The notes beneath the pieces were generated by a model, which saw only the letters and a program-made list of their open reading frames with translations, made no database searches and was not told where the DNA came from. 10,899 bases of DNA from Bacteroidota bacterium (lineage in GTDB: Bacteria; Bacteroidota; Bacteroidia; Bacteroidales; Marinifilaceae), in NCBI GenBank assembly GCA_023400335.1, contig JAEXFF010000424.1, positions 1 through 10,899 on the forward strand, read 5' to 3'. Positions 7,352-10,899 of the stretch are shown here, in pieces; within the stretch, counting starts at the first letter, position 1; each line of letters opens with the position of its first letter. The translations under genes and the position numbers were made by a program.

Positions 7352-8536
7352 ATGGAAAAACTGCGGATTGCTATTGTCGGTCGCCGGAATAGCGGAAAAA
7401 GTTCTTTGATCAATGTGCTCACCGGTCAAAAAGTAGCTATCGTATCCGATATCCCCGGTACGACAACCGATCCCGTAAAACGAAGCTATGAAATTCCCGG
7501 TTTTGCATCCGTCATTTTTATTGACACCGCCGGCATAGATGATACCGGAGAATTAGGAAGCCAAAGAACTGCCAGGACAAAGGAAATGCTTCCTCAGTCT
7601 GACTTTATACTCTTGCTGATCACCGGAAATCGATTTGAAACCACTGAAGAGGAAGTGGTTCAGCAAATACTGGAATTGCATATCCCTTTCCTCATCATAC
7701 ACAATAAATCCGACCTGCTTCCCTTGCATCCGGATGTAAAGAACACATTGGAAACAAAATATAAAACCAAAGTCATCGACTTCTGTTGCCATCGGCCAGC
7801 AAACATTTCCGCAATATTCGAAACGATACAAAAATTAAAACAAATTTCAAATACTCCTTCTTTATTGGGAGGAATTATTCAGCCCCGGGATATTTTACTA
7901 CTCGTAACTCCGGTAGATTCGGAAGCCCCGGCAGGACGCCTTATCCTGCCCCAGGTACAAATGATCCGGGACATTCTGGACAATCACGGGGTAAGCATCG
8001 TTTTACAGCCAGCTGAAATTTCAAGTTTTCTGCAAACATCAGGTATTCGTCCTCGTTTAGTGATTACGGATAGTCAGGTATTTAAAAAAGTTGCCGCCCA
8101 ACTACCGGCAGATATTCCCCTCACCAGTTTCAGTATTGTTCTGGCCCATCGGAAGGGTTATTTTCAGGAGTATATAAAAGGAACCCGGACGATAGATCAA
8201 CTGAAAGAAGGAGACAGCATACTCCTGCTGGAATCTTGTTCGCATCACAGCAGTTGCGAAGATATCGGAAGGGTAAAAATCCCGTTTCTATTGGAAAAGT
8301 ATACCGGCAAACAATTGAATTTTGAGTTTATTCCGGCCCTAGATCCCATTGAAAAACCGCCCCTTGCTTACGCTCTCGTCATCCAATGCGGGGGATGTAT
8401 GGTCACCTCCCGTCAATTGCAAACCCGCCTTCTTCCTTTTATCGAGTCAGGGGTACCGGTAAGCAATTACGGAATGACGCTGGCATTTTTAAACGGCATA
8501 TTTGAACGTTCCATCCAGGAATGGGAAAAAGTATAA
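7352..8536 (+). CDS. hydF: [FeFe] hydrogenase H-cluster maturation GTPase HydF
   Basis: HydF is the cytoplasmic scaffold and GTPase that receives the 2Fe precursor assembled with HydE and HydG and delivers it to apo-HydA. The 394-residue product has the three expected parts. The Era-like GTPase domain shows G1 GRRNSGKS (10-17), the G2 threonine region GTTTDPV (36-42), G3 DTAG (58-61) and G4 NKSD (118-121). A middle dimerisation region follows, and then the Fe-S domain, where C296-S-H298 is followed after 46 residues by Q345-C346-G-G-C349. The family pattern is CxH-x(46-53)-HCxxC; the three cysteines and spacing are present, but the second histidine is glutamine. The C-terminal GVPVSNYGM and AFLNGIFERS also fit the family. 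It starts 7 bases after the response regulator without a good Shine-Dalgarno, suggesting co-transcription or coupling. hydE, hydG and a hydrogenase are not in the window. Confidence 0.95.
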   Translation: MEKLRIAIVGRRNSGKSSLINVLTGQKVAIVSDIPGTTTDPVKRSYEIPGFASVIFIDTAGIDDTGELGSQRTARTKEMLPQSDFILLLITGNRFETTEEEVVQQILELHIPFLIIHNKSDLLPLHPDVKNTLETKYKTKVIDFCCHRPANISAIFETIQKLKQISNTPSLLGGIIQPRDILLLVTPVDSEAPAGRLILPQVQMIRDILDNHGVSIVLQPAEISSFLQTSGIRPRLVITDSQVFKKVAAQLPADIPLTSFSIVLAHRKGYFQEYIKGTRTIDQLKEGDSILLLESCSHHSSCEDIGRVKIPFLLEKYTGKQLNFEFIPALDPIEKPPLAYALVIQCGGCMVTSRQLQTRLLPFIESGVPVSNYGMTLAFLNGIFERSIQEWEKV

Positions 8537-8564
8537 TATACTTTTCCTTTTCTGCTGCCACATG

Positions 8565-8597
8565 CCGGTCTGGTTCATCAATCGCTTAACCGACCGG
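8565..8597. terminator. Hairpin between convergent hydF and yitT-family gene
   Basis: CCGGTC-T-GGTT (8565-8575) pairs with AACCGACCGG (8588-8597), giving 10 base pairs with one bulged T and a 12-base loop; GCTGC and GCAGC further out can extend it. It sits between two converging stop codons, where a bidirectional terminator is expected. No T-run follows on either strand, so this is not a standard intrinsic terminator. Confidence 0.35.
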
Positions 8598-8640
8598 AAA
8601 TAACGGCAAAAACGCAGCGCTTAGACAAAAAATCCCTTCC

Positions 8641-9555
8641 TTATTCCATGGATTTAAATCCGGCTCCCATAATTTCTTTTGCTTCCATAATAGTTGTAAA
8701 AGCTTTGGGATCAATTTTATAAATAGCCCGTTGCAGGGTAACGACTTCTTTCCGGTTCACCACCGTCATAATCATTTCTTTTTCAGAGCGGTTGAACATT
8801 CCGTTTACCGGTACAATAGAACCTCCCCTATGCAGTTCCGTTAAAATATAATGCCGGATTTCTTCCGTTTTCTCAGAAACAATAAAAAACGTCTTATCGC
8901 TGGAATATCCCTGGATCACAATATCAATCACCTTACCCATCAGGAAAATAGTCAACCAGGAGTAAAAAGGTACCTTCCAATCCTGAAATACAATCAAACC
9001 ACACATAACAATAACAGAATCTATGGTCATCTGCAACATGCCGATCGGTTTCCGGGTCAGTTTATTCAGGATAGAAGACAATACATCGGTTCCCCCGCTG
9101 GAAGAACGGGTTTTCAATATCAATCCGGCTCCTATCCCGATGACTACCCCACCGAATATACTGGCCAACAAAACTTCCTCCTGCAATTGAAAAGGGTCGT
9201 AAGGATGAGGATGCCCCAAAGCTTTTAATACAAGAGGCATGCCGTCCGCAAACATAGCCACCAATAAAAAACAGATAAAAGTTTTTACTCCGAATTGCTT
9301 TCCCAATACTTTTACTCCCCATAAACTAAGGGGCAAATTAAAACACAAAGCAGCCATACCAATAGGGAAGCCTAATTGATAATGCAAAATAGTAGAAATA
9401 CCGTAAATACCACCCGGTACAATCTTGTAAGGGGTCATAAAAAAAGTATAACCTACAGAAATTACAAAAGCTCCCAATACAAGTGTTGCATAGGTTTGAA
9501 ACCAATGGGCAGAGAAAATTTTTTCCTTATAAAAGGAAATATTCATTACATTCAT
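8641..9555 (-). CDS. YitT family membrane protein (DUF161 + DUF2179)
   Basis: The 304-residue protein has about five or six hydrophobic helices in its first 215 residues, including the family signature FFMTPYKIVPGGIYGIST (38-55) and RSSSGGTDVLS (150-160). A soluble C-terminal domain from about 219 to 300 (TFFIVSEKTEEIRHYIL, LHRGGSIVPVNGMF, KIDPKAFTTIMEAKEIMG) matches the DUF2179 pattern, which is related to PII-like folds and may bind a small ligand. The family's transport function is not established, so I assign none. ATG 9553-9555 was chosen; an in-frame ATG three codons later is also possible. It converges on hydF and diverges from the TetR gene. Its promoter region contains an exact TAnnTTTG element and a strong AT-rich dyad. 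Confidence 0.92.
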   Translation of the reverse strand: MNVMNISFYKEKIFSAHWFQTYATLVLGAFVISVGYTFFMTPYKIVPGGIYGISTILHYQLGFPIGMAALCFNLPLSLWGVKVLGKQFGVKTFICFLLVAMFADGMPLVLKALGHPHPYDPFQLQEEVLLASIFGGVVIGIGAGLILKTRSSSGGTDVLSSILNKLTRKPIGMLQMTIDSVIVMCGLIVFQDWKVPFYSWLTIFLMGKVIDIVIQGYSSDKTFFIVSEKTEEIRHYILTELHRGGSIVPVNGMFNRSEKEMIMTVVNRKEVVTLQRAIYKIDPKAFTTIMEAKEIMGAGFKSME

Positions 9556-9612
9556 TTTACAGATTATTTAATTCATTTGAAGTACCGGGCGCACCCCTTT
9601 TATTTTCGCGCG

Positions 9613-9620
9613 CAAATATA
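9613..9620 (-). promoter_or_regulatory. Candidate -7 promoter element of the yitT-family gene
   Basis: On the minus strand the sequence reads TATATTTG, an exact TAnnTTTG match, about 58 bases before the ATG at 9555. A TTTG at 9634-9637 lies only 13 bases upstream, shorter than the usual spacing, within a run of seven T residues that could place the -33 contact slightly further up. Confidence 0.5.
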
Positions 9621-9636
9621 CTTCCCCCTTTCACAA

Positions 9637-9662
9637 AAAAATATGATATTTGTCATATTTTT
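9637..9662. repeat. 26-bp AT-rich dyad upstream of yitT-family promoter
   Basis: AAAAATATGA (9637-9646) and TCATATTTTT (9653-9662) are perfect 10-bp inverted arms around the 6-base centre TATTTG. The dyad begins where the -33 region of the leftward promoter would lie, so a bound protein could repress or activate it. The divergent TetR-family protein is a candidate ligand, but the arms do not match the dyad beside tetR itself. Confidence 0.5.
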
Positions 9663-9805
9663 AATTCTTCTCAAAACGGAATAAATTTAGGGGGAAAAAC
9701 TCCTTTTTAAGGAAAAAATGTTTATCATTGCATAAAATTCCCGTAAGATCGGTTAGCTTTTTTAAAAAATCCAAAGCCCAATTGTCTACATTCTTTGTAA
9801 GTCAT

Positions 9806-9826
9806 TACGGAATGAACAATTCCGTA
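9806..9826. promoter_or_regulatory. 21-bp dyad just upstream of tetR-family gene, candidate auto-operator
   Basis: TACGGAAT (9806-9813) and ATTCCGTA (9819-9826) are perfect 8-bp inverted arms around GAACA, ending 29 bases before the ATG of the TetR-family gene. Size, GC-containing arms and position fit the operators that TetR-family dimers use to repress their own genes. The palindrome is seen directly; binding is inferred. Confidence 0.55.
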
Positions 9827-9832
9827 TAACAC

Positions 9833-9846
9833 TTATAAATTTATAA
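9833..9846. repeat. 14-bp perfect AT palindrome before tetR start
   Basis: TTATAAATTTATAA is self-complementary and ends 9 bases before the ATG. It may simply reflect the A/T-rich leader favoured for translation in Bacteroidetes, or form part of a promoter or operator. Confidence 0.3.
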
Positions 9847-9855
9847 ACAATCCGA

Positions 9856-10455
9856 ATGAGTAAAACAAAAAACAAAATTATTTCCGTTGCGAAAAATTTA
9901 TTTCGTGAAATCAGTGCGTATAAAGCAACGATGAGCGACATTGCATCTGCAGCTAAAATGAGCAGGCGTACTTTATATACTCATTTCAAAAGTAAAGAAG
10001 AACTTTATAAATATGTCATTGAAGACGAAGTAAACACCATTAACCAGATCCTTCAGAAAGCTGCCGACTCTAAACTTCCTCCCGAAAGAAAGCTTAAACT
10101 CTATATCCTGCAGCATTTCGGTGTCATCGATAATTTAGTCCGGAACAACCGCTACATCCGTTACGACTTCCTTTTCAATAACATCCGTATAGAACATCTG
10201 CGCAAGGACATCGACCGGAAAGAAATTCATCTCCTTACCGGAATTGTAAAGGAAGGAAAAGAAAAAGAAATATTCCGCGTAAGTGACCCGGAAATATTTT
10301 CCCAAAACTTATTGCTGATGTTTAAAAGCCTTGAACAAGCATTTATCCTGGCAAACCGGAAAGATAAAAACTCCCGGACGATCTTGGAATACATTGACCT
10401 CATGTTCTACGGCATCATCAATCCCGCAAAATTACCCAACAGGGACGTGTCCTAA
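9856..10455 (+). CDS. TetR/AcrR family transcriptional regulator
   Basis: The 199-residue length is typical. The N-terminal DNA-binding domain spans about residues 5-52: helix 1 KIISVAKNLF, then the helix-turn-helix MSDIASAAKMSRRTLYTHF (26-44) and the closing KSKEELY. The remainder (about 55-190) is all-helical and divergent, as expected for the ligand-binding and dimerisation domain; the ligand cannot be read from it. The short sequence before the ATG is A/T-rich without a Shine-Dalgarno. A 21-bp dyad 29 bases upstream is a likely auto-operator, and the divergent yitT-family gene is the nearest possible target. The gene's TAA overlaps the stop codon of the converging NfeD-family gene. Confidence 0.92.
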   Translation: MSKTKNKIISVAKNLFREISAYKATMSDIASAAKMSRRTLYTHFKSKEELYKYVIEDEVNTINQILQKAADSKLPPERKLKLYILQHFGVIDNLVRNNRYIRYDFLFNNIRIEHLRKDIDRKEIHLLTGIVKEGKEKEIFRVSDPEIFSQNLLLMFKSLEQAFILANRKDKNSRTILEYIDLMFYGIINPAKLPNRDVS

Positions 10456-10899
10456 TGTGTAATTTTCCCTTTCCCTTCTTCTCCTCTCTCTTTCAACACA
10501 TACAACTGTCCGGCCTGGTACTTCAACACTTTCACCGTACAGCCTTTTTGAATATATTCGCCCTGATCCGCGACGGCATCATATACTTCTTCATTTATCA
10601 TGACTTTACCGGACGGCCGTAAATCTGTCAAAGCTATCCCGGTTTTCTCAATTTCCTTTGCCACTGACATGTCTACCCCCACATATCCTTCTTCAAGCCG
10701 TTGTTCCGCTTGCAGTGCAAAAGCCCAGCGACGGGAGGCGAATAACTTCCCGCCCAGCCATATACTCACTCCTAAACCGAGCAGAGAACTTCCCAAAACG
10801 ATCAGCAAAGATTTTAACAAACCTCCTATAAAGTCGTCTATAAACGTAAAGGAAAATCCTTCAATTCCTGCCATCACCAAAGCCATCACAATACAAATA
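10452..10899 (-). CDS. NfeD family protein, C-terminal part (partial at right edge)
   Basis: The frame is open to the window edge. A GTG at 10887-10889 and ATGs at 10884-10886 and 10872-10874 are possible internal starts, but I believe the true start lies outside. Two hydrophobic segments are visible in the first half (the edge segment ICIVMALVMAGI and then LLKSLLIVLGSSLLGLGVSIWL), followed by a soluble tail of about 50 residues, LTDLRPSGKVMINEEVYDAV then YIQKGCTVKVLK and QLYVLKE, which matches the OB-fold domain of NfeD proteins. Full-length versions carry a periplasmic ClpP-like serine protease before the helices and act with SPFH/flotillin-like partners in membrane quality control; short versions lack the protease. 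Which type this is cannot be decided here. The stop TAG (10452-10454) overlaps the TetR stop. Confidence 0.8.
   Translation of the reverse strand, partial: ICIVMALVMAGIEGFSFTFIDDFIGGLLKSLLIVLGSSLLGLGVSIWLGGKLFASRRWAFALQAEQRLEEGYVGVDMSVAKEIEKTGIALTDLRPSGKVMINEEVYDAVADQGEYIQKGCTVKVLKYQAGQLYVLKERGEEGKGKITH

Larger units (their letters stand above)
9556..9855. promoter_or_regulatory. Divergent regulatory region between yitT-family gene and tetR-family gene
   Basis: These 300 bases carry no supported gene; open frames on the plus strand here are shadows overlapping the yitT start. They contain an exact Bacteroidetes -7 element for the leftward gene (9613-9620) and three dyads: 9637-9662, 9806-9826 and 9833-9846. 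A clear promoter for the rightward TetR gene is not evident; ATTCTTTG at 9791-9798 is only a partial match to TAnnTTTG. Confidence 0.6.

Noticed and set aside
9376..9710. Plus-strand open frames of 75-102 codons overlapping the yitT-family start
   Set aside because: They are antisense to a well-supported gene, have no family resemblance, and run into the regulatory region.

Overview
The window looks like ordinary chromosomal DNA from an anaerobic member of the Bacteroidales; an Odoribacter- or Butyricimonas-like gut anaerobe is plausible but not proven. The reasons are the AT-rich base composition, A-rich start regions with few Shine-Dalgarno sites, promoter-like sequences of the Bacteroidetes TAnnTTTG type, an H-cluster maturase (HydF) pointing to [FeFe] hydrogenase metabolism, and outer-membrane proteins of Bacteroidetes style. 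I found no insertion sequence, phage gene, CRISPR array, tRNA or rRNA.

Layout. Positions 1-318 (minus) hold the N-terminal 106 residues of a probable cation:proton antiporter running off the left edge. An AT-rich gap of about 420 bases follows. Positions 737-5907 (minus) hold three tightly spaced cell-envelope genes, transcribed in the order patatin-barrel protein (PlpD/type Vd-like), ApbE lipoprotein, then a POTRA plus beta-barrel outer-membrane protein of Omp85 type. A divergent intergenic region (5908-6192) carries a perfect 9-bp inverted repeat bracketing a promoter-like element. Next, on the plus strand, come a response regulator with REC and sigma-54 AAA+ domains but no DNA-binding domain (6193-7344) and, 7 bases later, hydF (7352-8536). 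A convergent YitT-family membrane protein lies at 8641-9555 (minus). A 300-base divergent region with three separate dyads follows, then a TetR-family regulator (9856-10455, plus). Its stop codon overlaps that of the C-terminal part of an NfeD-family protein running in from the right edge (10452-10899, minus).

How the genes may work together. The minus-strand trio is an envelope unit: two predicted Omp85-like barrels, one carrying an intact patatin Ser-Asp dyad, with a periplasmic flavin transferase whose substrate is not in the window. The response regulator and hydF look co-transcribed, which links a possible sigma-54 signalling input to hydrogenase maturation, although hydE, hydG, the hydrogenase and a histidine kinase are all absent here. 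The TetR gene probably controls itself through a 21-bp dyad just upstream of its start and may also control yitT. I see no clearly new defence or mobile system. The points most worth a second look are the response regulator lacking a DNA-binding domain next to hydF, the Gln replacing His in HydF's cluster motif, and the dyads in the two divergent intergenic regions.
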